DNA of 64,000 nt from Circinella umbellata. Lineage: Eukaryota > Mucoromycota > Mucoromycetes > Mucorales > Lichtheimiaceae. Location of the stretch: the NCBI GenBank assembly GCA_025093555.1, contig JAIWNF010000024.1:1-64000 (forward strand). Direction: 5' to 3'. Below, piece after piece: positions 1-11,255 of this stretch; the stretch's first letter is position 1, and each line of letters starts with the position of its first letter. The notes under the pieces were generated by a model, which saw only the letters and a program-made list of their open reading frames with translations, searched no databases and was not told the origin of the DNA. Made by a program: the position numbers and the translations under genes.

Positions 1-56
1 TCTTGTTGTTGAGACATAGTGTAGTTAAAGTAAGGTAAGTGCATAAAAAAATTAAA

Positions 57-58
<2 letters not shown>

Positions 59-91
<33 letters not shown>
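59..91. repeat. (TG)n dinucleotide microsatellite
   Basis: An uninterrupted run of about 16 TG units just outside LTR copy A. No other function is visible. Confidence 0.9.
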
Positions 92-92
<1 letters not shown>

Positions 93-159
93 ATAAAAAA
101 ATATAAAATAAAATGAGAATAGAGATTTCGATAGAGAACGAGGAATTCGTTGAAAAAAA

Positions 160-580
160 TGTTATATCAATCAAATATAATAAAATAAAAGAGACGTAAA
201 TAAGTCAACGAGACCCAAAAGAACAATAATTGAACTGAAGTTTATTAAAATAAAATATTATCTCTATTTATATGAATCTTATTATTAGTGGGATATATTG
301 ATATGTGTATACGTAAGATTTATATTTGTCATGGCCGTGTGAATTATGAATATAAGATTAATGATATTAAGATTAGACTTTGAGCGGTTGACGATATGAT
401 ATATCTACGCAGCTGTAACCTTATATCATTATAGAAGACGGACTTCTGTGTTCTTATAAATCATGGTCCAAATAGGGAAACACACGAAATGTCAGCAAAG
501 CATAATTAAAGATACGCTATACTTTAATAATTAGAATGACAAATAATTATCTTTATGAATAATATGTGTTGGATACAACA
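160..580 (-). mobile_element. Solo LTR, copy A (minus orientation, uninterrupted)
   Basis: About 420 bp, reverse complement of LTR copies B (10830-11249) and C (8488-14218). Read on the minus strand it begins TGTTGTATCC and ends GATATAACA, so it has the TG...CA ends of an LTR. It contains a TATA-like TATAAATAG, an AATAAA and a downstream T-rich stretch, in the order expected of U3-R-U5. No target-site duplication is seen (AAAAA at 155-159, CTTCA at 581-585), so it may be a remnant of a longer element. It keeps the short site (TAAAGATAATTA next to TTTGTCATT, near 531-560 in reverse) that is filled with LINEs in copy C, and so serves as an empty-site reference. Confidence 0.8.
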
Positions 581-819
581 CTTCATATAAAAAAATTTAT
601 AAACATAGAGAAATGTTTCAGATTGTTTTATTTAATTAATTTAGAAGAAGTTGTAAGTCTAGGACTTGCAACGCGACTCTTTATGTTACTTTCTCTTAGA
701 GAAATTGACTAGAATAGAACTCCATGAAAATCTTTGATTTTGTCTTGGCAGTTCTATTTCAGAAATATAATTAAAGTTGTAAATTATAATTAGAATAATT
801 TAATTTACTAGAAGTAAAA

Positions 820-2301
820 AAATAATTATATAAAATAGAAATGATCTTCATAGAACTGAAATAAAACATATCAAAGAAATTAATTATATAAAAAGTGTAT
901 TGGTATCTAAAATAGGATATATTGCAGTATTCTTCTTTTTAACTGAAATATATGGGGTAAAAGAATATCCACCACTTTATTTTGAATTAGAAAAGGAATT
1001 ATTTTTATTATATCATTTAACAGAAAATATAATTGGTATAGAACTTAATAAATATATACCATATACATTATTTTATAATTATTATAAAGAATTTTAGATG
1101 CATGAAGAATCATTTAAAGAATTATATAAAAAATGTACTATTATGTTATCAACTATGTTTTCTTCTATTCATTTAAGATTATTATGTGCTCATAAATATA
1201 ATCCTGAATATTTTAAACAAGTTACACTAATTATTGATGGTCATGATTCAAGGATTAATTATGTAAATACTGTACTGATATGAAAAGGAAAAATTATTCC
1301 TATAAGTTTAAAAAAAGTGGAATTAGAACTCAATTATTAATAGATATAAATGATATGATAATAGATATATCAAAAAGTGAATATTGTAGTGACTCTTCTG
1401 ATGGCTCAATGTTTCTAAATATGAAGCTTTATAATAAAATAAATGAGAGTGATTGTATTGGAGTTGATGGTAGATATACATTATTTATTAAGCAACTTAT
1501 TGAGTTATGTGATACAAAAGGATTCAATATTTCTGATGATAGTTTTATATATCCTATTCGAAAAGAAAAGAATAAAGAAATGACATTACAAGAAAATTTC
1601 TTTAATAATACATTTGGAAGTTTTCGTTCTAAAATTGTAAATGAAATAGGTCAAATTGGAAATAAATTTAAGCGCTTTAATAATAATAGTTCAGTTGTTT
1701 AAATGAATAATATTAAATTTTATAATTTACAACTTAAACTAGCATGTTTATTGAAAAATATACAAAAATTTTCAGTAAAGTTTAAAATTACAGTACAACC
1801 TCATCATAAGTTATAGGAGGATAATGATTTTGATTTTCCAACAGCAAAATGATTAGTTGATATTGTATTAAGTAATGAAAAAATATTAAAAGAAAAAACT
1901 AGCAGAATGTTAGAATTACAAAATAATTTTTTTAATTTAAGTATAAAAAATGATACTTTAGATATTGAATATATAGATAAAACTGAAAGTAATGGTGAAA
2001 ATAAAAATAATAGTGATGGATCTATACCTGATGTACCTAATTTAATGAAAAAAAGAGAAAACGTAAATCAAAAGGAAAAAATAAAATCAATAATTCAAAT
2101 ATATCAGAAGTTAGAGATGAAAGTATATATGAGATAGAAGATATTATTGAACATAAAATAAAAAATAATCAGTTAAAATTTCTTGTAAAATGGAAAAATT
2201 ATGATGAGACTTCTAATAGTAGGTTATCATTAGATAAATTTAATGAACAAGATTTATTATGTGAATATATAAAGAAAAATGATATAGATATTAACTTATA
2301 A
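820..2301 (+). pseudogene. DDE (Harbinger/DDE_Tnp_4-like) transposase with C-terminal chromodomain, copy A, broken
   Basis: Three adjoining frames together read as one protein. A helical N-terminal part (from about 840, HRTEIKHIKEINYIK, then GYIAVFFFL) ends in a stop near 1095. The catalytic core follows: IIDGHDS near 1230, RTQLLIDIND near 1330, VDGRYTLF near 1460, and a final PIRKEKN...FRSKIVNE...FKRF block near 1550-1680 that resembles the last acidic residue and helix of DDE_Tnp_4 enzymes. After stops near 1702 and 1817 and a frameshift near 2050, a chromodomain is readable at about 2125-2301 (YEIEDIIEHK, FLVKWKNY) and closes with TAA. At least three disabling lesions make it a pseudogene. 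Copy B at 4644-6694 gives the same domain order, which supports the fusion as ancestral. The family assignment is from motif pattern only. Confidence 0.72.
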
Positions 2302-2496
2302 TCATATAATTGACAGTCATATAATAAAATTCCTTGTTATTAGGTTGAAAAAAAAATAGTAATTTATCATTAATGAATCATTAAGATATTTTTGCCTAAT
2401 TTTTAAAGAAATTACTATTTTATTTATTACTATGGTAATTTATATTATTTCTATAAAAATTATAATATATTTACTATATTTGGATATGGATAAATC

Positions 2497-3050
2497 CCCA
2501 AAGAAGAAGAAGATGATGATGATGAAGACGAAGATGAAGACGAAGATGAAGTCGAAGTTGAAAATGGTGAAAGTGATGATGATGAAAAGAAAGAAGATAT
2601 GGATGTGAATGCCACCTTGTCAGAACTTGGTTTCAAGAAGGTAAAAATAATAATTCAGTGTTAAGCATCAAGTATATGAAATTGAATTTATTATTGATCT
2701 TCAGATATATTACAATATTGTATCTATAGTTAGCTGGAAAGTTGAAGGAAAGTGATCTTCTTGTTTTATTATCCTCGCTCAAAGTTCAGGGTGACAGAAT
2801 CGAACAACAGATTCACAAACAAATTATTTATATACTTTCTCAAGTAAAAATGACCGATTTAGAAAAAGAAATTTTAAAGTAAGGGGAACAGAGAAAGAGG
2901 AGAGAAAATATGTATTATTGGTTCTAATTGCTTTTATAATATTGTTCTCTTTCTTTTTACGTAGGTTGTTGCTCTCAAAAGTTATAAATTGTCTTGATAG
3001 TACCATACTACCATCTGTTACAGATTTGGTAACAGGCAGACTTCGGTAAA
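2497..3050 (+). pseudogene. Unrecognised three-exon gene fragment with acidic N-terminal part
   Basis: Three segments splice in frame: about 2497-2640 (acidic Glu/Asp run, then VNATLSELGFKK), 2730-2878 (LAGKLKESDLLVLLSSLK, an amphipathic helix pattern) and 2965-3050 (LLLSKVINCLDS...). Introns 2641-2729 and 2879-2964 have GTAAAA/GTAAGG donors and ATAG/GTAG acceptors. The joined reading ends at a TAA near 3049, or continues by a splice at GGTAAAAG. No start codon is evident upstream. It lies just before family copy 1 (3290-4415), in the same direction, so it may be the N-terminal half of that gene. I do not recognise the protein. Confidence 0.4.
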
Positions 3051-3289
3051 AGCGAACTCATGGTTATATAGGTTGTACAAGCCGGTTCAGCAGTATAAAA
3101 GGGCTGCTGGGCTAGAAAAATAAAAAATTGACCTCTTTTTCTACTGTATCATTTATTGACCTGGTTAAAAATTCACTATAGACAGGACTAGTCTATAACA
3201 CCATCTATGCTAAAATGAAAGAATTATTCTCTTGTAGCCAGTTAAACTATCTTATTGGTAAAAAACAAGAATTTATTAGTATGAATCTG

Positions 3290-4415
3290 ATGACATTTAT
3301 AATGTTTAATACATTATTGAATAAAGATTGGTAGGTAGTTCTACTGGGCAGAAGTTTATTTATTATTAATGATTTGCTCACTTGGGTAATTAACTCCTTG
3401 TTTACTCATTATTTTGATAGGGATACTGTTGATAATCTTTTGATTGAAATCCAAACCCAAAAACTCAAACTTACCAAAGAAAAGGAATGAACATTAGATT
3501 CTTACAAACTTTTACATGTGTTAGAGAATCTATAAGCATATATAAAAACATCCATTTGATAATGGTAAAGAAAATCAAATTCTCATGATAGATGATCAAT
3601 TATAACTCCTTGAATTTGTAAGTTGCTAAAAAACTTACGAAGTGCGGAGTTTTGTATACTTTTTTGGCAAGAGAAAAAGTATCTGGGGTGATAAAATTTG
3701 AGGGGTATTTAGTGTCATAATACCCCTATTGCAATTTTATTAGGGGTTTAGGTGATAAGAAGTTTTTAACTTTTTATGTTTGTTTTTAATATTAAGAAAT
3801 TCAAATACTTAGAATAATTTATAAAATTATTATAAGTTGAATTGTTCTTCATAACCTTTTACTCTTTTGTTTTATAGTGTTGAATACTTTGGTATTGAAA
3901 TTAATCCTACTGCATCCAAAACCATGTATTATAGAAGATTTGCACTTATTCTCGATTTTGTATTTAAAGGGTTGGAAGTTGGAATGAAAGAGTAAATTTT
4001 TTATTCACACTTTTTCCTCTTCTCTCTAATGTTTCCGATTTATCTTATTCTAAATTTTTCAATCTCTTTTTTTTATATATTTATTTAGTGGTGAAGCAGT
4101 TGCAGAAGTAACTAAAATGGCCATAGAGCAGAACAGTTTTGATGATACAAATTCGTTTAGGCGAAAAATTGATGTACTAATCAATGTAAAAGACACCTCC
4201 ACTGCTTTGAACTCTAATGAATAGAAGGCAATCAAGACTAATCATTTCAAATTAAAACAACAAAGTAAAAATATTCGTTCAAACTGTGTTATTTTAAACA
4301 ATCTATATATTCTTACTAGTGGTCAAGTTAGTTCAATTATAGCATTGGATATGATTGGTAAGAAAAACTGGATCCTTTGTGAAATGCAATATTAGGATAT
4401 GAAGGTGTAATGATA
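3290..4415 (+). pseudogene. Multi-copy family protein with PD-(D/E)XK-like motif, copy 1 (degenerate)
   Basis: Exon-like segments match copy 3 at 24270-25079 along their whole length: FDRDTVDNLLIEIQTQKL near 3415, then a separate block ending LILDFVFKGLEV near 3980, then SGEAVAEVTKMAIEQNS from about 4088, RRKIDVLI, and LKQQSKNIRSN near 4252. Donor and acceptor sites are kept between blocks. The E-W-K of the other copies reads E-stop-K here (TAG near 4222), and another stop lies near 3488. The D...E-x-K spacing followed by QQ-x-K-N resembles a PD-(D/E)XK nuclease core. That is inference from pattern alone. About 300 bp near 3570-3880 are extra relative to copy 3. Confidence 0.6.
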
Positions 4416-4643
4416 AGCTCATATGAAAATTCTTTCTATATATACATAGGAAAAATTGGATATCTGTATCTTCTTTAAAGAACAAACCATAATTATAAAA
4501 TATATTTATCTGATAACTTTATTAATAAATTTAAAAAATAAATATTTCCTATATAATATATATTTAATAGAACATTTAATATTTTATATTATGTTTCTTA
4601 AAATAGTCTTTTATTATTTGTATAGAGTTAAAATCATCTTCTT

Positions 4644-6694
4644 TTACCCATGAATTTTATTTTCTGTATAGTTTAACCATTTTACATAAAAAATATACTT
4701 ATTATTATCTAATTTATGTTCAATAATTTTTTCAACTTCATATATATTTGTATTTCTTAATTTATGTATATTATTATTATTTTTAGTTCGTTTTTTTCTT
4801 TTCTTATTATTTTGTATAGTATTTATTACTTCACCATTATCACTATTAATTTCATTTATATCATCAATTGACATATTATTAAGATTTAAATTTTCAATAT
4901 CTTTTTGTAATTCACTAATATATAATAATTTTTTATTAGTTTTCATTTCATTACTATATACTAAATCAATTAACTTTTCTTCTGATGGAAATTCAAAATC
5001 TTCATTTTCCCATAATTTATGATGAGGTTGTGTTAATATACTAAAAAGGTTACAAAATTTATAAATATTTTTTAAAAGACAAGCTGTTTTAAATTGTAAA
5101 TTAATTATATCATAATCTGTTGCTTTTAATAAGGCATTATTATTAGAGAATCTTTTACACTTATTATGTATTTCACAAAATTGATTTTCTACTAGAGATC
5201 GAAAACTTCCATATAATTTATTAAAGTGTTTTTCTTGTATATTTAAATCTACATTTTTTTCTTTTCTAATAGGATTTATAAAATTATTATCATTAAAGTC
5301 AAAACCTTTTTCTTGGCATATTTCTTCAAATTGGTTTATAAATAATGTGAACCCTCCATCAACTGCAATTAAATCTTTTTTATCTATAAATTTATATAAA
5401 CTCATATTAAGAAACATTTTACTATCAGATTGCTCACTACATAATTTACTTTTAGATATTTTTATCACCATTTCATTAATATCTGATATTATTTGTGTCC
5501 TTATTCCATTTCTTGATAATTTATAAGACCATCTTATTTTTTTAGGAACATTTGGTTTAGTATAATCTAAATATGAGTCATGTCGATCTATTGTAAATGT
5601 GGTAGGTTTTACGAGTTGGGGGGTTTTAATGATGGTTGGCAATTTAGGTTGGGATAACCAAAATATTAGACTTAAAATTTAATTGAGTAAAGTAAAATAT
5701 CGGAAATGATCCAGTTTTCACTCAAAATGGAAAAAAGAGGCTAAGACTTAGTTTTTATAAAGAAAAATAATAATTGATTGATTGTGGGAGCTTATTTTTT
5801 GGACTTATATTATGCCAAACCACAAAGAAGAAATTTCACTTGGAAATATGAGTTGGATTAATTATCCAAATAGTGGATATAAAAGTATTTTATTTAAAAA
5901 ATGTAAAGATAAGAAGCTAAGGTAAAAGTGTGTGATCAATTCGATCTTATTTATACTATTTACTATAATGTTTAATAATAATTAATATTATAAAAACTAT
6001 TTAATAATCATTAATGCTTCTTGTTAATATTAAAAATATTTAATAATGTTTTTTTAACATTAGCATCCACCAATGAAATTCAATCTTAGTTTTGGCAATT
6101 ATAATATTCATTTTAATACTTCATTTATTATTATTACTAAATTTTGTTCATACGACAATAAAAGAAATATGATGAGTGGAGATTTTTTCAGGCGTAACAC
6201 TATTAATAATGTTATATTTTTTAAATATTCAGGATTTTTTAATAATGCAGAATAAATTCTAATATTTATATTAGAAAAAATTTTAAATAAATATTCATTT
6301 ACCTTTTTATTTAAGCTTGAATAATTTGATATCCAAAATCTTTTATATAAGTTATAATATGTTGTAGGTGACATACGTATGTCTTTTTATTTGGAAAATC
6401 TCCAGATATACCTGATACTAATACATATAATAAAAATAAACCTTTTTCTATTTCATCATGTGGTCCTGGATATTCTTTACTAGAATATAATACATTAAGA
6501 AAGAAAAAGACAGCTACATATCCTAATTTTTCAATTAATTCTTGTTTAATATAATTTATTTCTTTAATTTTTTTAATTTCTGTTCTGTGTTTATATGTTT
6601 TATTAATTTTACACCAATCATCATTTAAAAATTGCCACTCATTTAAAACTATATTATTAATTTCTATATTTAATTTTTCTTTAACATCATCCAT
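4644..6694 (-). pseudogene. DDE transposase with C-terminal chromodomain, copy B, interrupted
   Basis: The N-terminal part reads from 6694 (MDDVKEKLNIEINNIVL..., then GYVAVFFFL matching copy A), shifts frame near 6370, and runs to ITLLI near 6195. The catalytic and C-terminal part resumes near 5605 (DRHDSYLDY; copy A has DGHDS) and stays open to 4644 over some 320 residues. It includes RTQIISDINEM, VDGGYTLF-like VDGGFTLF, PIRKEKN, FRSLVENQ and a chromodomain (YEVEKIIEHK, FYVKWLNY). The chromodomain is cut short at 4644 compared with copy A. About 0.6 kb of unrelated DNA (5605-6195) separates the halves. The long open stretch suggests younger decay than copy A. Confidence 0.72.
5605..6195 (+). 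other. Foreign segment inside transposase copy B, with an exon-like piece
   Basis: This stretch interrupts the catalytic region of copy B. On the plus strand it holds a short open segment from an ATG at 5812 (MPNHKEEISLGNMSW...) to about 5921, followed directly by a good 5' splice site (AAG then GTAAAAG). No partner exon was found before the transposase sequence resumes. No clear terminal repeats or target duplication were identified, so the nature of the insert is open. Confidence 0.35.
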
Positions 6695-6783
6695 CCTTTT
6701 TTTATTATATATATAAATTCAATTTTCAATATCTTTAAAAATTAAAATATATTAAAGAATGATAATATTTTATAAAAATATTA

Positions 6784-7141
6784 GTAATTTTCCATTTATG
6801 GAATAGTCCTCTTTGTTTTGAAAAAAATGTATATACTGCTACTTTAGTTGACACAATCCTTCTACCAACTAATATGACTGAACTCAAAGCATTTAAAAAC
6901 TCACTGAATACTTTAATCAAATGGCGTAATTTTATGCAGGGGCAGATTAAAACTATCAAATACTCAACGATAGTCAAGGATCTTAGTTCAGCAGCTCATA
7001 ACATTTATAGTGAAAAACAAGGATACAGTGAAGAAGATAACACTGTTTTGCCAACTATATTTTATACACCAAAAAACAAATGTGCTCAAAAACGGGCATA
7101 TGCAGAAATTGATGATCATGAAGATGGATTTGGCAAAATAC
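6784..7141 (+). pseudogene. Unrecognised gene fragment (single long exon)
   Basis: After a possible acceptor (ATATTAG near 6783) an open frame reads IFHLWNSPLCFEKNVYTAT, then MTELKAFKNSLNTLIKWRNF from 6874, and continues to LLPSGSE near 7160, before turning into low-complexity hydrophobic sequence. The mixed, non-repetitive composition up to that point looks like real coding sequence, while the rest does not. There is no start codon at a sensible position and no visible downstream exon. I do not recognise the protein; it is probably a relic of a host gene cut by neighbouring mobile DNA. Confidence 0.35.
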
Positions 7142-7164
7142 GGCTATTACCTAGTGGTTCAGAA

Positions 7165-8459
7165 GTTTCTTATTATTATCTTTTATCTTTTCTGATATGC
7201 TTTCTAAAATCATATCTTAATTTGTTTTATTATATTGTTTCCATTATTTATCTTTCTTCTTTTTTATCACTGATCATTACTTTTCATTTCTCAATTCATC
7301 AAACTTCATATCCTTAGCATTATAATCATTTCTTCTAACTTTTAATGATAATGGTATAACAGAATTATTATTAATATCTATATTTTTATATTTATTATTA
7401 ATAGTGTTAATGTCATTATTATTTTGATCGTGTATTTTTGTCATGACAAGAATTATCATCATCTCCTATAACATTTTTTTTTTGTTTTACTATATCACTT
7501 TTATCATTATTATGGTCTACATCCATATTAAAATAGTTATCCATAACTCTTTTTACTTGTTGTTTTATACAGTTTCTATATTCATACGTATATATATAGT
7601 CTAATCTTTTATTTTTTTTCTCTTAATCTTCTTTTTCTCTAAAATTAAACAACTTTCACACTTTTCCATTTTTTATTATGATTATTCTTTTCTTCTATAT
7701 ATTTAAAAATGATATAAATATTCGTTCTTTCTCATTATATATATGCTGAGTAGTCAAGATTAATATGGTAACACATAATATATATCATTGTGATTTGAAT
7801 ACACCATATAACTGAAATAAGAAATAATTTTTAGTTGAGCCCTAATCCGAAAAAATCCTCAGGTTTAGATTAATGAAAAAAAAATACCAACATTATTATT
7901 ATCTTTCCTTCTTTCCTAACCATGGCAAAGGAATCTATTGGCTCTCCCCAGTGTTAATAATAGTCTATGGACGCCCTAAGTAAAAGTGTCAGTGCTACCC
8001 TATTTCGGTCAACACCATGTGTGTTCACTGTCATTGGTAGTGTACGCCAGATGTATTGCTTTTGGTTGGAGTTTATAGTTAAGAGCTATCAGGCAAGAGA
8101 GGATTTTGTCGGAGAGCAAAGATATACTCATTTTATGTTTTTTTCCACAATTATTATCTAGGTTGTTAGGCAAGGCTGGCGATGGGTGAGTGTATTTGTT
8201 AAGTGGTAGCGGGTTAAGTTTTTTACCTAGTGTGCTCAAGAAGAGGAGGATCAATTCATACTAGTAGGGAATCAATCCATAATAGTTATAAATAAAAGAT
8301 TTATTTATTTACCTATTATATAGTTATTTAATAATATATGTGAAAAAATAAAAAATTAGATTATAATTTTTTTATTTTTGGAACAAATAAAATATATTTT
8401 AAAAAAAATTTTAATTTATATTATAAATTTAGATTTTTTATCAACATGATTAAATATAT
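7165..8459. other. AT-rich stretch without a supportable gene
   Basis: Low-complexity T-rich and A-rich DNA. Overlapping short open frames near 7967-8254 on both strands have no recognisable domain. Nothing else is supported here. Confidence 0.6.
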
Positions 8460-8524
8460 TACAGAGGGTCCCTGTTAATTTCATATCTGTTGTATCCAAC
8501 GCATATTATTCATAAAGATAATTA

Positions 8525-8624
8525 CGATTAAAATTATTTATATTTTATTGACTTTAATAATTGCTGTGCTCGGGTGAGCTTTTTTCGCTCCAGTCCAGTC
8601 TGAAAGGAATAAAGAAAAGTAAAA
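8525..8624 (-). mobile_element. LINE-e: 3' tail of a subfamily II LINE
   Basis: About 100 bp, the reverse complement of the last ~95 bp of LINE-d (13735-13832), sharing the block GGACTGGAGCGAAAAAAGCT and the end ATAATTTTAATCG. It is flanked by TAAAGATAATTA at 8513-8524 and 8625-8636, a target-site duplication. It carries 3'-untranslated sequence only. Confidence 0.75.
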
Positions 8625-8636
8625 TAAAGATAATTA

Positions 8637-8890
8637 CGTTGAAATTATATATTTTATTAAGGGCGAAATTAAATGAACACCCACTGTTTTCAGCTTATTG
8701 CTCTCGCCAGTTCAAACAAAGCTCGGTACTGAAAAACCTGCTAGGCAGCAGGAAAAAATGTGGGGGTGGAACGAAGGTAAATAAGGGATATAAAATTATA
8801 AATGGAAACTACTAAAATAAAAATAAAGTAGGAAGAAGAGACATCTAGACTAGGGGGAGTGGAAATATGGTAAATGAAAATGAAGCACTT

Positions 8891-8934
<44 letters not shown>

Positions 8935-10185
8935 GTTTTATGAATTTATGGATGGCGCAGAAGGTGTGGTTGATGGTTCTATCCATTGAAGTAATGACTG
9001 ACCAAAGTTATTTATTGGTGGTGATGGTGTAGTATATTGTTCGGGTCTGCAAGTACAATGTAGTTGATGGAGGATGAAACACAGTTTTGGCCAAACAATT
9101 TTGAGGTAGAACCGTTTGTTGAATGATGCTGGAGATGATTTTGGGAGTCGATTGAGGACATAGGAGATTGGGTCGTTGATAGTGGTTGAAATAGACAAAA
9201 AGGTGTGTACGTGGTGGCAAGAGAGTAGATGTTGTTTTGATATTCTGGTGGTTTGGTGACAATTAGGACAGGGTTGTTGATAGTGATTGTTGATCCAGCC
9301 AAGTCTATAAAAGATGCATAGAATACGCTCCTGGGGTGTCATGGGCAACCAGAGAATTGGATCAATTCCCAGTTGCTTTTGGCACTGATTTAAAAGTTTA
9401 CTGTTTTTGCATTGGCAACGTTGTGTATATGTTGTTTTAAGATGTTGTTTAGTTGCATTTTAAAGATCTTTTGTGGTTATTGTTGCAATACTATTTTCTG
9501 TTGTTGTTATTGCTGTGATTGATTTCTAAATAGTATTGTTTCGAACAAATGTATTCCAAGCACGACGTCCTTTGGTTTGTCTGGCACGTGGAAGTAAAGT
9601 CGGAAATAATGTGTCATCTGGCATATTATATGAACGAAGTGTGAATTTGGCTTATAGTGTAGTAACACGATCAGTCATATATTTAAGATTTGCAAGGTGA
9701 TGTATAACAGCCATGGATTGATTAGTCTTGGTACCATATATTTTTCGGAGGCAAGTGTTTTGTGATTCTTGAAGTATTTTGCAATCTTCACGAGTGAATT
9801 TAGTGATAGCAAGACCATACTCCATTTTGGGTCTGATGAACTGGCGGTAAAGCCTGGTATTGAGCAATTTACCAAGACATCTTGCCCTGACACCAATTGA
9901 GGCCAATATATTCATTACTGATACCATTGCAGTTGTATTACGATCAATTAAAGCAGCATTATTGATACACCTGTGTTGATTAAAAGGTACACCTGGATAT
10001 GTAAATGTTGTTGCTTGTTGTATGTTGATATGGTAGAGTTGTGGTAGTTGAGTTGGTAATGGATCAGTTGCCGACATATATATACATTTATTAGGGTTCC
10101 ATTGATAACCTAATTCTTTGCTATGATCTTCGCATGCTTGTAATAATAATGGTATCGTATCCCAAGTACCGATAAGTGCCACATC
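8637..10185 (-). mobile_element. LINE-b: 5'-truncated subfamily I LINE (C-terminal reverse-transcriptase part)
   Basis: Read on the minus strand it enters just inside the RT active site (DVALIGTWDT, equivalent to the Y-A-D-D box in LINE-a). It continues with GYQWNPNKC, VGVRARC-like IGVRARC and RPKMEYGLAI (10182-9652), then after frame damage a C-terminal part from 9348 to 8938 with a CPNC...H...C zinc-knuckle-like motif (CPNCHQTTRISKQHLLSC). A 41-nt A-tract (T at 8893-8933) follows the stop region, and then about 250 bp of 3' UTR with the hairpin CCTGCTGCCTAGCAGG. It is flanked by TAAAGATAATTA at 8625-8636 and 10186-10197. The frame is broken around 9350-9650, so it is dead. Confidence 0.85.
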
Positions 10186-10197
10186 TAAAGATAATTA

Positions 10198-10565
10198 CAG
10201 TCAAACCCCACTTTTTACACTCCTGATTTTTGCACATCCCCGCTTTTTGCATACCTTTTGAACAAAATCCCACTTTTTACTTATTAAAATTGCACAATCT
10301 GCGCTTTTTACACTTTGCACATTTTCAGAAGGACTGTGCAAAATCCCACTTATATGTTCACTTATGCTGAGATGAAATATGACCAGTAATATTAGACCAT
10401 TTTTATAGTTAGCAACTTTGCACATCTGTCAATACACTAATATAGTTGCCAGGTTAACGGCTATTCTATTTTCCTTCTGTTTTTCACCCCTGATTTTTGC
10501 ATACCCCCACTTTTTGCACACCTCTTGGCCTAAATTCCACCTGTGCAAAAAGCGGGGTTTGACTG
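10198..10565. mobile_element. Tc1/mariner-type MITE inserted in the LINE target site
   Basis: A 368-bp element with inverted ends CAGTCAAACCCC(A/G)CTTTTT and perfect TA duplications (10196-10197, 10566-10567). Repeated (A/G)CTTTTTGCA-type words occur just inside both ends. There is no coding capacity for a transposase, so it is non-autonomous. It sits exactly between TAAAGATAATTA and TTTGTCATT. Confidence 0.88.
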
Positions 10566-10576
10566 TATTTGTCATT

Positions 10577-10819
10577 CAATGCACTCCTCACCAGATTTCT
10601 TCTTTATTTTGTTTCTACTTAATTACTAGTACATAACTATAATTTTCTCTCATTTATAAGAACTTCTCTTTTTTAATCTTATCCTTCCCACCCCTTTTTC
10701 CTGCTGCCCAGCAGGTTTTTCAGGACCGAGCTTTGTTTTTTCTGAACTGACGAGAGCAATAGGCTGAGATCAGCGCGTGCTCACTTAATTTCGTCTTAAT
10801 AAATATATAAATTTCAACG
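10577..10819 (+). mobile_element. LINE-c: subfamily I LINE, 3' UTR only
   Basis: About 243 bp nearly identical to the last part of LINE-a (12960-13202), with the hairpin CCTGCTGCCCAGCAGG and the end AAATTTCAACG. The 5' truncation point lies in the 3' UTR. It is flanked by TATTTGTCATT at 10566-10576 and 10820-10830. Confidence 0.82.
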
Positions 10820-10829
10820 TATTTGTCAT

Positions 10830-11249
10830 TGTTGTATCCAACACATATTATTCATAAAGATAATTATTTGTCATTCTAATTATTAAAGTATAGCATATCT
10901 TTAATTATGCTTTGCTGACATTCGTGTATTTCCCTATTTGGACCATGATTTATAAGAGCACAGAAGTCCGTCTTCTATAATGATATAAGGTTACAGCTGC
11001 GTAGATATATCATATCGTCAACCGCTCAAAGTCTAATCTTAATATCATTAATCTTATATTCATAATTCACACGGCCATGACAGATATAAATCTTACGTAT
11101 ACACATATCAATATATCCCACTGATAATAAGATTCATATAAATAGAGATAATATTTTATTTTAATAAACTTCAGTTCAATTATTGTTCTTTTGGGTCTCG
11201 TTGACTTATTTACGTCTCTTTTATTTTATTATATTTGATTGATATAACA
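10830..11249 (+). mobile_element. Solo LTR, copy B
   Basis: A 420-bp LTR (TGTTGTATCC...GATATAACA) with a perfect 5-bp duplication GTCAT (10825-10829, 11250-11254). It inserted into the TTTGTCATT junction between LINE-c and LINE-a, and so is younger than both. Its own internal copy of the target (near 10855-10877) is empty. Confidence 0.9.
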
Positions 11250-11255
11250 GTCATT

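Noticed and set aside
7967..8254. Overlapping readings on both strands
   Set aside because: Short and overlapping, with no domain, splice sites or second copy; neither can be preferred.
8741..8986. Poly-Lys reading on the minus strand
   Set aside because: It is the A-tract of LINE-b with flanking 3' UTR.
11235..11255. Met start of the 546-residue reverse-transcriptase reading
   Set aside because: It lies in the end of LTR copy B and its GTCAT duplication; the LINE begins at 11256 and the true N-terminus is truncated.
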